From Pholis gunnellus (Eukaryota > Chordata > Actinopteri > Perciformes > Pholidae), in NCBI GenBank assembly GCA_910591455.2, contig OU342806.1, forward strand, positions 5,297,478-5,361,477: a DNA stretch of 64,000 nt. The letters are read 5' to 3'. Position numbers and translations under genes: made by a program. Every line of letters starts with the position of its first letter. Positions within the stretch are counted from its first letter, which is position 1. This document shows, in pieces, positions 1 to 13,889 of the stretch. Under the pieces are notes generated by a model. The model worked only from the letters and a program-made list of their open reading frames with translations, was not told the origin of the DNA and did no database searches.

Positions 1-3000
1 ACATCTGCAGACCTTGAGACAGCCCCTGAAATGGGCTGACAACTGAACCAATACTGTTGGGGGCTGTTTGGTTGAGGGGGGGGGGAGAAGAGAGGAACAG
101 CAGTCAGGCAGATGTGGGGCCTGGATGGCTGCCAAGCAGCTCCCCGTCATCCTACAGCAGACCCTTCATCTCAATATGAGTGAGGGAGAAAGAGGGAGAT
201 GTGGAAAACAGCAGGAGGAGGAGGAGGAGAAAGGGGGACATGGAGAGATTTTGTACAAAAGGCTCCATGACTATTCCTCCATCTGAGAACATCCTCCAAA
301 GCTCTTGGCCTCATTACAACATGACTGCACACCCACGGTGCAACCAGCAGTGCCAGCTGATGATGAAGAAACAAAACGAAAAAAAAATCGAATTTGAAAT
401 AATTAATTGTGCAAACACTTCACTGAATGCAACACTTTGACTGGCCTATTATTCTTTGACATTTTAGTGGAAAGTAGAACTAGTCCTGTGAGCCTTCCAT
501 AAAAATCTATTTTTAACACGGGCACAGATGGTTGGAATAAAACCCACATTTACCCCTCTTCCCCTCTTCCCCTCTGTTTTTGGTGCGAGGAAGTAGTCGA
601 GATTTTCTTTTTGCCAATTTCCAGGAAATATGCGAGATGAGACATGGACTTTTGACAGGTGTTTGTTTGAATATCAAACAGAGCCGTGGAGGCGTGCAGA
701 TGGCAGGCAGATTGCATTCCAGACAGGGGCTTCAGTCTGGGGCCGGAGCAGTGGGGGAGAGCCCATCTTTGCTCCTTGATGGTTCTCCAGGGGAATGGAT
801 GTACAAACCTCTCGTCTGCACGACTATCATCCTCATCATCACCATCATCATCATCAGCGTGGCCTTCGCCGCTGTCTGTAGACGGTCTGTCCACTGTGGA
901 GCAGCACAGCACTTTTGTTTTCCATGAGCTGTGTGCGGAGACGGGCTCAGCGGTGGGTCACAAACAAACAGTGTTTGATGTTTGCTTTCGTGTACTTGGC
1001 AGCATTTATGTGCCTACATTTTGAACCATAACACTCCTGTAGAATGTGAATATACTTAATTATGTAACATAATATGTTAGTTTAAATTGGCCCTGGCTGA
1101 AAGAGACTATAATAATTCAGAGAACTGGACTTACACTTCAGCTCTCGGTTGTAATGTGTGGCTGGAGACAATGTTTAGTGTTATAGAGGTATACAATTTA
1201 CAGTATTTAAGAGAACGCAAAGGCCAACGGTAAAATTATTACCCAAACTATCGGTTGTAAACATTCATCACTGTTTACAGACCGACTTCCTGGTTCAACT
1301 TTGAACCACCATACTTGGGTTTCTGTACGCACACAATTCTGTGTGATGGGAATTTATTACTGGCATTTGGGGAGTGCTTAATATCTACGTTACCTCCAAC
1401 TACAGTGGTTTAGATAATATGGCGTGTTTACGATGATATACGTCTGACATCTACGGACAAGTGGACACTCGTGTCTCTTGCCCGGTTGCATTTCATCCTA
1501 GCGATGTTGCCACATTCCCAGATCTTAGCAATTTCTTCCGTGTGTATAAAGTTACTACCTGTGTTGATAAGAATGATGAATGACACAACAATATGTTTGA
1601 AGAGACATAAGTGAAAAGGTATTAATCGAAGTTTACCAGATGGCTTAAAAGATAGATTAGACGATTTAGAATAGATAGATTGTACAGATTCCTCCGAGCA
1701 TCCTTTGTACACTATAGTACATACCGAAGAAGAAGAAAATGATACATATAAGTACTCTCGAAGTAGGTAGTAGCTCTCGTTTTAGTCTTGAATTTCCCAC
1801 CTGCTTAGCTGGCAAACCGATTTGCTGGAGAAATAGAATGAGAGTGGGAGGAAGGTATGAATAGCTGGCAAGGTGCACCTCGGTGAGTTAACAGACAATT
1901 GGGCACTGCCAGAAAAGGCCCATGTGGTGTGGGCTAATGCAGAGACTTGCAAGTCAGGTTGTTTGTTCTAGCCTCTATGCTCTGCTTTTTTTTTACAACT
2001 GAATTCCTTTCAGAATTAGTTTCTAATATGTTTTCACAGTTGTTTATTTCAAGCCTGTCATGTTGGGTAGGAGTGACAAAAGAGGCCGGGGAAAGGCTGA
2101 AGAAGAGGTGAGAGGCCTGAAATCAGGTTTAGATCCGTTCCTGCAGACAGATCCTGAAGAACATGGCCAACGTCAACAGGAGCCACGCCACAGCTCGGTG
2201 GTCTTGCCCACATCGCCCGTTTGGGTTCCGTAACATAACCTCTTTGGAGAAAAAAAACTAGTTGAATGTGGTTCTGTTACCTCTACTGGTTTTTATTCTA
2301 CAGACATTAGTAGCTCTGCAGCTGTATCTCTGTTCAATTTCATGCATGTCCTCTGTGTGTGCTTGAACATCTTAGGAACTGAACCAGCAAGAATAAACCC
2401 CCGAAAGGAGAGTCAAAATTCCCCATGGTTCTATTTTTTGTATTATTTTTTTGTAGAATTTAGATGTTTTTTTTCTAAAGCAATTCAAAACCATCTGCAC
2501 TTTGAAGAAAAAAAAAAGTAGAAGTCCACACAACGTGTACCAGATGTGCTTTTAGGCTCCACCGGCAAGTCTCCATCAGCAGCCTGCACTCTCCTTCCCC
2601 TGAGGGTGGCAGGCCAGCAGCATGCATAATGCCTGAGCGGTTTCATGCAACAGGTAGCCTCCATTTCCACATTCACCCCCACAGCTTTGTAGGAAACTCT
2701 GCAGATCTCTCACTGTGAACAAGCCCATAGAGGAGAAGAAGAGGGGTCAGTTCATCCTACAGCTCCATTGTGAGCGCACCCATGCTGCTTTTATACTGTA
2801 ACAATGACCTGTGGATGAATGCACGGCCCCCCCACCGCCCCGGCCCCCACCCTGCCCTGACCCCGACCAACGCTGAGGTAAAGACGTGAGGTTATTTTCT
2901 TAACCCCGATACAAGAAAAATAGAGCTCCCAGGGAAAGGATCCGGGGCCAAATTTGTCTTTTAATTCTAAAAAGACTAAAGGAGGGGGTTACGCTGGCTG

Positions 3001-3030
3001 GAATGTTTGACTCCCATCTCTCCAAGAGTT

Positions 3031-3058
3031 GGGGGGGGGGGGGGGGGGGGGGGGGGGG
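3031..3058 (+). repeat. Poly-G tract (28 nt)
   Basis: Uninterrupted G28 after AAGAGTT. One of seven G/C homopolymers of 24 nt or more in this window. Confidence 0.97.
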
Positions 3059-5499
3059 CTTAGTGGCTTTTTACAAGGAGGCTTCTCTTTTTAAGTCAGA
3101 CAACTTCAATCAAGTTTACTGAGGATTGTTGGTCCTATAAACACGGAAAGTTTTCATTGTACTTTCACTCTGACGGAAACCACATGACACAGGAAAAGCC
3201 AATAAAAAAAGCCCACATGCTCATGCTGGCCTGACATTGTGACAACAGAATGTGACCACATACCGAAAACGAATTGAAACAAGTGACTCCTGCCACTCAT
3301 CTGTGACATTGAGGCTTTTCTCTGATAATATAAATCAAATCAAAAGCGCAACATTTTGTGCCAGAGAGGCCAATAAGATGCCGGTTACTGAACTTCAACC
3401 CTGCCTAAGTCAATGCATCTACTAAAAAAAAGGGTTCAAGGTGAGGAAAGCCCCTCAAACAAACACAAACTTTGAACAAAAGGAGGGATGGAGGAATCTG
3501 TGCTGAAAGAATGTGGCTCCTCTTTCAACTGTTGGTATGCTCGCGGCACCTCCTGTCAAGAGAAGAAAAATCCCAGGAAGAAACAAACTAAAGAAATGCA
3601 AAACAATCCCGACCTCCTGCTGCCTGCCGATTGATTGATTAGGACTTGTCGCATTTCTCTTCCTTTCAAACCGCTGAAGGCATTGAAAGAGTGAGTTTAG
3701 ACCTCTGGGCTCATTCACATGATATAACAGTTTAAAGTTATAATTAATACGATTTTAATTAAATCAACCCCCATTTTTAATACTATCAATGGTCTGCATT
3801 TAATCAACAGCAGCTATTCATTGTATTTACATTCTGTAATTGCCATTAACTCTCACACTCACCAAAAAAAGATCGCATTTACAACCAACTTGGTCACAGT
3901 CTGGAGCCCTGCAACCTGTTGCCTAATTTGTACTTCTTCTTTGAGCCGCAGAGATGGTATGTGGATCCATCATAGAGCGGCAAGACGTGACGCACACCTT
4001 CGAAAGACTGGGACCACACGCCGCTGAAGTTTGATTGGACATCAGAGCCGGGATTTAGGTTTTTCAGACACATCCTGTTCCAACAACAACAACAACCTTA
4101 TGAATTCTAGGCACAGGAGATCCTCCTCATCATCCAAATCTTCCATGATTTTTTTTTTTTCCAGCCATGGAATTATGTTGAGCCAAACTTTGGAAATAAT
4201 CTAGGTGCAACACCCAATCCACTGCGGTACTATTTCTGGCTGGTGTAGGAGAGAGGTGCGACATTACGTATGTATGAATATGCTGTAAGGCTGTATGAAG
4301 TTACTGCTAATGCAAAGCAAACATTCCCTAATGTCGCTAGTTCACGTTAAAGGGATTCGTCTGTGCAACATAGGGTGGATTTTATTGAGAGGCAGTCTCA
4401 AGAAATGCATGTATTTGCCCTCACGGTTCATGCTAACAATGGTCGTTCATCAAAAATGAAAGTTTTTATTGGCATTTTATGTCGATCAATCGTTAATTTT
4501 GCAAAGGAGGACGGAGCAGCTGTTAGATGCAGAGTTGCAGTCGACAGGCTGCACACCTCCAAGTCGTACAGCAAGGTAATCTGATTTAACCCTCTTTCCC
4601 CCCTGCAATCTGATTTCACGACGTGTTCAGCATGAAACCAGAGTGCTGTAGCACAATCCTTATTGACCGACCGATTTATTAAACCAACGAGAGTCTGTTT
4701 GACTACACTGTAAACAGATATACAGCTGCTCCTCTGTTGTATTTATGACAATAAATACAGCTGCCCGAGAAGTGTTTCCTGTAGTATCAACTGCTCTCGC
4801 TGTTATCATGCTGACCACGGCTGTTTGCCAAAATCAACCAGAGCTGGAATATTAAGGATTATAGTGGAAATTGTGTAAGCGAAGTTATGATTTAGGAGAA
4901 GTCATATACCCAGTAGTATAACTGTGAGTTAACTTTAAGTAAGTACTATTTACAAGCACTTTAAATGTAAGAAAAAAATCCCATCGCAGTCACACACAAA
5001 GCCGCTTGTTGGCTTGTTTGTTCTTCCCCTCTTGTTTTGCTTCTCCTCTCCTCAAGCTGCAAGTCTTTAGTCAGAGCTTTGCTTTGACAGGTGAAGATCA
5101 ACTGGAATCATCGCTATAGGCAACCATGTGGGACTGGAGAGGAAGAGGTGGCCGCGGGGTCAGCGGCAGCGGAGTTATTCTATACCTACGCAATAACACA
5201 CCCGGCTGGGGCAGAGTTCACAACATGCCTTTATCCTCTTCCTGCAAACAAGCCGCGGCACTATTTCACGTTTTAAGCCCAACGGCAACAACAAGAGAGA
5301 ACCGCCATTTATTTACTACCCGTGTCGAGTCCTCTCTCTCTTGTCAACTAGAAATGATGAACGGCGTCAACACAAGTACCTGAGTTAACTACCGTGTTAG
5401 TTTTCCTTTCAAGCGTGCCGTTACAGGAAGACGACTATCTTGAATCTTACGTCCTGTGTTCTGATGAACGGTCAGAGAGGAGCACTTGACTTCCGCTGC

Positions 5500-5700
5500 G
5501 GACACTTAAACCGGTGGAACAGCGGTTGGAGCGATTACGCGGCAATCACATTTGTAATTATGATAATGTCAATTGAGCTTGTCAAGGATGAATAATTTCA
5601 GGGGAGACAGTAAAATATACCTAACAAGGCTTTTCTCAGCGGTAAACACGGGGCTTTTAAAACTGTAATTAGCCCTCTAATGTGTAACACATGTCTCACA
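5500..5700. promoter_or_regulatory. Candidate conserved non-coding element
   Basis: Complex AT-rich block with GCGATTACGCGGCAATCACA, TTGTAATTATGATAATGTCA and AACTGTAATTAGCCCTCTAA; repeat-free. Pattern impression only. Confidence 0.22.
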
Positions 5701-8639
5701 AGCCATCCATGGGCCCAACTTCCCTTCTCTCAACCACTTTCCCCTTCTCTCTGTAGGACACACTTTTCACATAGCTGGAAATCTAACCACACAAATAGGA
5801 AGCTCTCTCAGCGGGGTTGGGGGTGAGGCACAGGCAGGCGTAATTCAGCAATTGTGGGACAAATTGTTATTTTCCTGTGCTTAAAATAGACACACGGTAG
5901 ATGCAAAACAATATTCTTGCAGGGTCCACCTTTGGCTGCAAGGGAAAACATTTTCCCTTGACAATGATTTTTGTTCTTTAGCAACCTAAACAAAAACAGG
6001 AGAACTATATGTGCCCTGCAAATCAAAAGTTCCAGGCCTCAGAAAAAGAGAAGATGCGAAAGTAACAAATGCAGCGCCACACTCCCCAAACACCCAACCA
6101 CCCCCAGAGCACCCCAGCCTTCTCTCCCGCTCTCCCACAACTGCCCCTCCACGCATCCACCCACCCAAAGTGTTCAAGAATTCCCCCTTGAGAGACAGAC
6201 ACAGATAATTGGTCACAGATTTTTGTCGGCAGGACACAAAGGGACCTCCTATTCACCCCTGCGCAGCTGTCTACTTCCTTTTCTCCCATCTCTGCTCCCC
6301 TACTAGTTGTGTCGCCTCCAATGGTTCCCCCAGAGCTGAGCCACTCCTCGTCCCCAAAACACAGCCCCTTTTCACTGCCGCAATAAAGCCACCGGGACAC
6401 ATGCCTCTCGTGACCCTGACCCAGAGCCCCTCTGTAGCCTCCTTACGCCCCAAGGCCTCAGTGACATCTATGAGACCTTTGAATCTGTTACTAGCTCTCT
6501 TTGATAAGAGTTGTTCCACTAATTAGGGATCCACTGGCCTTCATTAATGCACCTGTCATGTGGTAAATAACTCAGCTCTATGTTTATTTATTTCTTCTAT
6601 GATGGCCAGAATCATTTAGCCATTGACTATTAAGGAGTTTTTAGTCTGTTTGGTTGGAAAAAGGCGATTTCACACACGCCAATATTAAGGCATTTTGAAC
6701 TAGCTCACTATCAGAACTAAGATGTTATAAAAAATTATCTCTAGAATCTGAGCCCCTGACAAGGACCCTGAGGACCGACAATTACAGGGTCGAGGAGGGC
6801 AACGTCACCCGCTGTGTGTGTGTTTGAGAGAGAGACAGTGACAGAGAGAGGGAAAGAGAAGGTGGACTGCAATAATAATGTGCACGTCAACGTTATTCGG
6901 TACAGTCTTAGTTATGGATATGATTTAGATTGTGATATTAAGGATAAGAAAATAGCCAAATGTTAAACGGACCATGATGTTGTCACACCAAGCACAGACA
7001 TTTATAAAACGAACCGTTGAGACCTTGTTATTAAATAGTCAACCTTTTATAAATGTTTGTTCACATAGCTTTAACTGTAATACTTGCAAAAGGTTTCCAC
7101 GGTTCTATTATTTGACAGTTCCGTCTCACACTGAGCCATGCCGCTGCGCTCTAGCGATTGGATCGCCTATCGGCAATCTCGAGGAACCACAATTGGACGA
7201 TATGAAAATAGAAACGATTGAAACAACCCTGGTTCAGACCAATTGGAGTCTGAGGAGTCAGAGTACATCTAAGTATAATGTGTGTTTGAGCTGGTTACTG
7301 GCACAGTCCTACCACAAAGCAATTCATCCCGCTGTTTAAGTGTGAATGTAGATCTGCGTTCCTGGAAATCAAGCTGGGAGGCTCATCATCTACCGGAGGC
7401 GTTGGATCTTCTTCACTGGATCGTCTCACTCAGTAAAAGACCTGACCTGCATGTACAAACAGGCTTTTAGTCTCTGTTCTGCCTTCATATTTTCATCTTA
7501 TCTTTCTCTCATGTAGCTCAGCATCACACTAGATCATGCAAATACTTAACAAAATATAAATGATTTGTTAGAAGACATGTTTCCAATGGATCGGCTGCCG
7601 ATCTAAACCGGACAGTTTTCAGCTGATCGGCCATCTAACGCTCTACACTGACATGAGAGCGCTGTTGTTGGAATGAAGTCTTTTGATATGTATAACGCAA
7701 GACAAAAACACCTCTTGTGCAAAAACTTGTTGCCAGTGAGAATGACCAGGATTACGATGAAATGTGAGACTGTAACACTACACATATGAAAATAAGTCAG
7801 AAAACATTGGCTATTGCTAACGTTGGGAGTTAGTGAAAATGTAACCTAGTTAGATTAGATAACGATTTATTAAAAAAAGTATGGCAAACAAGTAACTTTC
7901 ACACATTCTTTACAATGTGAAGAATTGGCGCTCTGCCCAGAGTACGCTCTGCTGCTCCGACATCGTGGTTCTCTGAATAACTAAACAGTACATTCCAACA
8001 GCGCTTCGGATTTACAGTCTGGCACTCTGAGTCCCTATTTACAAATTTCAATATGGAGGTTCTTTAGTGAGTGAAGAAGAAGATATAGAAATCGCAATTT
8101 GTCACTACAAGTAACATAATAAGCCATGGAGGAACATTTGGACCAACTAACTTAATCAGATACTTAGTATATTGTTGTTCATTCCCATGCATGCTGCTCA
8201 GAGTAATCGCAGTGACCGGCTTGTTGGTTAGTCTGGAGCCTTGCTGTCAATTATAGTTCTTAGAAGGTAAATTGGAATCAGCAGTTTAGACTTTTTTTTT
8301 AAAAATCGGAAAATCAGCCAAGAAAACTGTAGTTGGTAGTGGCTTTGGAGTTCAACTTCTCAAATTTTGCTTAAATAACTTTGTTTTAACAAAATATGCT
8401 GAGCATATATTGACACAATACAAATATCAGACATGAAAACAGAACTAAACTTTCAGATTTGCCAATATTAGACACATTACACATTAAACCTTACTCTCTC
8501 AGTAAACATTGTTTAACCAATTGAGTAAACACAATCATTTTGACTTCCAGGTTGATTTTAGTAACTGAACTGGAAAACTTAGCCCCAGGAAGAGTGCAGG
8601 GTTTTGAAGCAAATTCTACATATGTGGCTAAATTATAAA

Positions 8640-8860
8640 AATCGATCCGCTGGGAGGCGGGGTTAAAGGAAAAGCTAGTGCGCTTGCTCTACGGGCCCCA
8701 TGGATGCAGTAGATCAACGGAAGATCTGCGTAATTTTATGTTCGAGAGTCAAACTTCTTTCGCTTCATGCACCACTGCGCAATTTTTAAAGGAACGAGCG
8801 GGGCGCCGCCTCCAACTCTGTATCCAGTTCTCTTTATACATCCATGATGGGAATGGGTGA
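8640..8860. repeat. Possible dispersed-repeat fragment
   Basis: A GC-rich island (GGGAGGCGGGGTTAAAGG ... GGCGCCGCCTCCAACTC) ends with TTCTCTTTATACATCCATGA. This type of ending recurs in fish interspersed repeats. It is isolated in AT-rich DNA and has no gene-like frame. Family unknown. Confidence 0.3.
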
Positions 8861-9889
8861 AACAAAACATTTGTTATTACAACTGTAGAGTGTAATAACA
8901 TAAATACAAAAATGTACTTTAGTCAATCGTTCAAATAGTCATAACCGTTCTCATTTTCTATTTTAACCTGTTTTTGTTCAGCTGGGTTATACAAACAACC
9001 ATATTACACTGTGGGAAGAGTATAAACAGTAGAAATGTGTTCATGCAGGAAACAGAGGAAAGTAGAGCAACACGTTTCACCTTCAGCTTCCTGTACTTTC
9101 TCCCTCTTCTACCTAAGTGTAATGGATTGCATGTGCGGAGTTGGTGTTGTGCCGAATACTAAAAAGTCTAAAACGGACACAAGAAAGAAGAAAGGGGCAC
9201 AAATACGAAATAGTACGGTGTTGAAAGAAAGAAGAAAAGAGAGAAATAAGAAGGAACGGCGAGAGTTCAGTTTGGAGGGGAAAAGGGAGAAGAAGGTGAT
9301 TACAATTCCAGTCACAACTAGCGCAGCAGCTTGTGCAGTGATCCTAGATTTCTTGAGCAGCCGAGCACAGCTGCTCCCAAGGGGCTCATGGGAAGGCATA
9401 GGTCAACCACCCCTTTCCTGACTCACCACATGTTAAAGGAATTCAGCGGTGCATTGTGGGATGTGACACCAGTAACCCCCACAACTAAGTTTCCAAATTA
9501 CTAACACATACATTCTCAAACCTGCCTGCCGTTTCAGCATTGGAAAAATGATAAATGTTGATGTAAAATGGGAATGTCTAATGTCATAATACTAGTGAGT
9601 AGGACACGTGTAGTTAAAAAAAAAGAAACATGCACTGACTAATGTAGAAAATGATGACTTTTTATTTATTTTAGTGGATCTAATTCTCTGTGTAAATGAA
9701 GACATCCTCACCTGCTTTTCTTCTTATCTCTGACCTCACTAATGGATGACTTACTAACACAAGTCAAATTGGGGGTATTTAACAAGTATTTATCACAATG
9801 TCCTGGCTTTACTTCTAGAAAACACTTCTTATCTGTTTACCAAATGGAGACAGTGCAAGCTATTGTAGCAGAAAACAAAGATAAGGCGG

Positions 9890-10170
9890 GCAAATGTTTG
9901 TAATTCAGTTTAACATTCCTGCATGCAGCTGGAGGTTTCATTTAATTTGTCAAATTCCTCCGTCGCTTCTCTTCTTTTCTCCCTAACATGAAACTAATTA
10001 CAGGTTATTAGTAATCATACCTACAAGTTATGAGCTGTAACTATCTGCCGCTCGGCCCGGAAATTGAGTTAGGGAGATAATGAATGAAAATTGAGCCTCT
10101 GGACTTTTCACAATCAGGTCCAGAAAATTGCTGCGTGTCATTATTACATGCATGTTGAGAAAGTTTCTCT
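9890..10170. promoter_or_regulatory. Candidate conserved non-coding element
   Basis: Repeat-free complex sequence with CTAATTACAGGTTATTAGTA, GGAGATAATGAATGAAAATT and GTCATTATTACATGCATG. The density of homeodomain, POU and GATA-like sites resembles developmental enhancers. Not tested for conservation. Confidence 0.25.
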
Positions 10171-11015
10171 TCAGTTTGCAGAACTAACGCAGTTCAATGA
10201 GGGGAGGGGCACATAGAAATCACGTGAAACAAACTGTGGTACTAAACAATTTTCCAACTGCTGATACAAGGATTGTGGTGACTAAGATCATCACAATTAC
10301 AGTCACAAATACACTAGGCTTTTAAAACATCATAAACATCCTGCCAGCCAGAATACTGGGTGTCCATTTATAGGGCTGTGTCTCATGGAGCAGTTATTGC
10401 CAGGTTCTCTTGTCGGCCTGGAGGTAAACGACGGAGCTGATGGACATCTGTCAGCCAGCCAAAGAAGAAACAAACCTGCAGGACTAGCAAAAAGAGAGGG
10501 AAAGATAGGGAGCTATAGAGAAAGGGATAAACAAACACTACTCCGATTACTTAGTAGTCAATTTCTTTTGCATTAGAGGACAAAAAAGTAACGGTTTAAT
10601 TGACAGACATGGCGGAAAAATCCACCCAGTCTGGGAGGGCTGTGCCTGGCCATCTCTGACATGCAAAGCCCGAGTCCCTGTGAGCCCAGGGGGACTACTT
10701 GGAGCCACAACAGGCCTGAGGGAGAGCCTGGACCACAGGTGGTGTCCAGCAGCTGCTATGGGTCTGCATAGACAAACACACACACAGACACACAGCCTGC
10801 ACTAATGCACATTCTCCGAACATACTCAAACTGTATGCATAAAAGTGCGTGCCAACATAATTGTGTCAAAGGAAGACTCGCCGATAGAACCACAAGCATG
10901 CAAAAGCATGGCACACGCACACATATATAGGGCCCATACTGTGAGATACATACAGACAGGCACACCCAAACACACACATTCCCTGTACAAACATAATCCA
11001 CGGCTGATGTATAGT

Positions 11016-11032
11016 GAACACACACACACACA

Positions 11033-11070
<38 letters not shown>
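11016..11070 (+). repeat. Compound (CA)n(CT)n microsatellite
   Basis: A run of CA units passes directly into a run of CT units and ends at TACACCC. Confidence 0.97.
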
Positions 11071-11074
<4 letters not shown>

Positions 11075-13802
11075 CCCGACTATTGTTTAGAATATTCTAC
11101 CCGCATCTGGTCTGCACACATGCCAGCACAAAGTCTGCCAGTCGCTCAAAACCAAAGCGAAGAGAGAGAAGAAAAAAAAAATGATTCCCTCATGACACAA
11201 TGGTATAAACACGCAAAAACACATGCAAACACCACACATAAGTCAGATCAACCACAAGCATTGCGCGCACACACTCGAAACATGAAAAAGAAAAAATGTG
11301 CACCCCTTCTCACACCCACACAGATTCCTGCAAGTAAACTCCAAAGCAGCCGTCCATCTTTCAGCCGTAATGCTAGACACACACCCCGAGGAGGGAAAAC
11401 CCGCAACTTTACAGATTTACTGGCTGGAATTGACTCGATTTCTGGGTTGTCTACACCGCAACAGCCGACACATCTTTCTATCTGGCTGTTTCAGTCGTGA
11501 TCAAAACCCGAGCCCACGTAGACAGAATTGCACCCACTTTTCACTGGTGTAATACAAAAACAGTAAATTTCAACACTGCTTTAATTATATGGAGGTGCGT
11601 TATGGTGAGTACAGTACATACAGTGTATTGCAAATGTAATTATGTTGAAATATGGAGTGGTTGAGTAGTCCGTTTTGGCACTCCTTTTTCTTGAAGCATA
11701 AGCTAAATTCCAACTGTTACGTAAGCCAGAACAACAAACTAATAAATATGGGAAACACTCACTAACTTTCCTAGCGAGACTACTTAGATGAACAATTTAT
11801 CCTGGATTCCAGAGCAATGAGGCAACAAATTAAAACCGGCAATTTGAGCTCTCCTACAGAGCAACAAGACACATGACTGACAGCAGCGTTATGCAAACCC
11901 ACAATTGTCCCTTTCATTGGTCCCAGGATTCAACACTCAAGGACAGGGAGAGAGTCAGGACTTGGTGGGTGGGATTCAACCTTAAAAAACCATAAGCAAG
12001 AAAACGTAACTCCTTACCGAATCAACCAAGAATTGACACATGACACAACAACGAAGCTTTAGCTGTGCAGCTTCCAACTATACCACCACGTGTTTGCTCA
12101 TTATCTAAGTGTCATGTGTCCTCTCACTGTGCACTAAACAGAATCAGCTCTTATCTGATGCTCCTGGTTTGCTTGTGTGTTTGAAACGAGGCCTTTCGTG
12201 ACCCCCACCCTTGGCTAAAAACAAATGAGTCTCATCAGACCAAACCTCCCCGTCACCGAATAGGCCCCTTTTCACAGCAGCCATTTTTTACATGTCATTG
12301 CAGGGTGAACACAGGTGTAATTAATAACATTAGTTATGGCCCTGTTCCATTTAGGTGGGGCCTATTGCCCGCTTACATGCAATGAGATGCAAGGGCACAA
12401 AAGACATTACTTTAGATTGTTCTGGTGATGTACAGAGGGGCTAAACAAACAGAGAAGAACCCGAGGGGGGGGGGGGGGATCACTGTACCTAAAGGCCCCC
12501 CCACCCATCGCCCACCTCTCACCCCACAGTGTCCAATCCCTTGAGCTGACACATTTCATGGCTGCTATAAAGACGAGACACTGCCCTCAATTTCCTATGA
12601 GCGAGGCCTCGATGAGGAGGCAACTTTCATTTCCAGTGTCTAGGAAAATGTTATTATCAGTGGGAGACTTTAGCATTGCACTCCCATAGCATTACTAACG
12701 CTGGACAGATTTTTAAAAAAGCATCTAAATGGATACTGGAGAACCAGAGATATTGTCTTTTTGAATCCACGCATTCTGCTTCCTTATCAAAACCTGGCGC
12801 CTACGTTACCCACAATGCAACTTGACCACCGACAGTTCGGTCGGAGATCCGTGTTATGCTAGTAGCGGCTAGTGTAGCCTCAAGCAGAGATGAGGAGCGG
12901 GCTGCAGGGAGGTATGAACTCACTTCTTTCTAACTCCAAACCGTCAGACTTTTTAAATTTTCAAACTTGTAGTCTTCAGCCCCAACAGACGCTGACTCAA
13001 GTGACATCACATGAGGCAGTTTATCAGATTTCGCACAGCTCCATCTGGAGCCACAAAAGGCTTTTATTTAATTTAATTTTACATGCGTAGTAGTGCTATC
13101 CAAGACCTGTGAACGTTGATGTGTAAAATCATTGAAATTCCTTTTTTTAAAGTGCTTATATATTTCTTTACAAAATGTACGCAGAGAAGGTAGAAAGAAG
13201 TCGGGTGAGTGGTGAGAAAAGTTGGTCTAAACTGCTTGCATAACCTTGAGAGCGAGGCTGTAATTTATGAGGTGTCTACAGAAAGATTAACAACCTTTTC
13301 TTCTATTTATCTCTCTCTTTGTTTTGGTTGTGTTGCCCACAGTGAGTTAAGATGATGGATGTAGGGAGTGTGAATGTTGTCAGGGATTTTGACTCAACAA
13401 ACAAACGCGCTGCACATTCGGATGGGTAGATTCAGTAATGCTGATGCATGGAAGTTAGGTGGGTGGTTATTTGTCAATACAACAGGCCTTGTCTTGCCCC
13501 TCCGTGTTCAGCCGTTACACCGTATATATCTCTCATCACATGACTGCGCTGCAGGCAAAGAGTGGGGCGAGCATTCATGGGAGCCTGTTTGAAATGATTG
13601 TTGTGCCCCTCCAACGTTTGTATTTGTCTTTCAGGAGGCGCGGGGCGGAGGAGGGGGGAACCCTCAAAATCTGACAAATTGCTGAAAATTGCCTTCACAC
13701 AGTCATTCCTGTTTGGACACACTTGGCACATCTGGTTGTGATCTGGTGACTAAAAGTGCCGTGGCGGAGGGCTCAGCTCTCAGAGTGGTGCCACATATTA
13801 TC

Positions 13803-13889
13803 CCCTCCTCCTCCTCCTCCTCCTCCTCCTCCTCCTCCTCCTCCTCCTCCTCCTCCTCCTCCTCCTCCTCCTCCTCCTCCTCCTCCTCC
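13803..13889 (+). repeat. (TCC)n trinucleotide microsatellite, about 29 units
   Basis: A nearly perfect run of CTC/TCC. Its six open readings (poly-Ser, poly-Pro, poly-Leu, poly-Glu etc.) create spurious ORFs on both strands. Confidence 0.98.

Noticed and set aside
9035..9421. 128-codon plus frame
   Set aside because: Basic low-complexity KKERRKER composition from A/G-rich DNA, no domain, no conserved start context.
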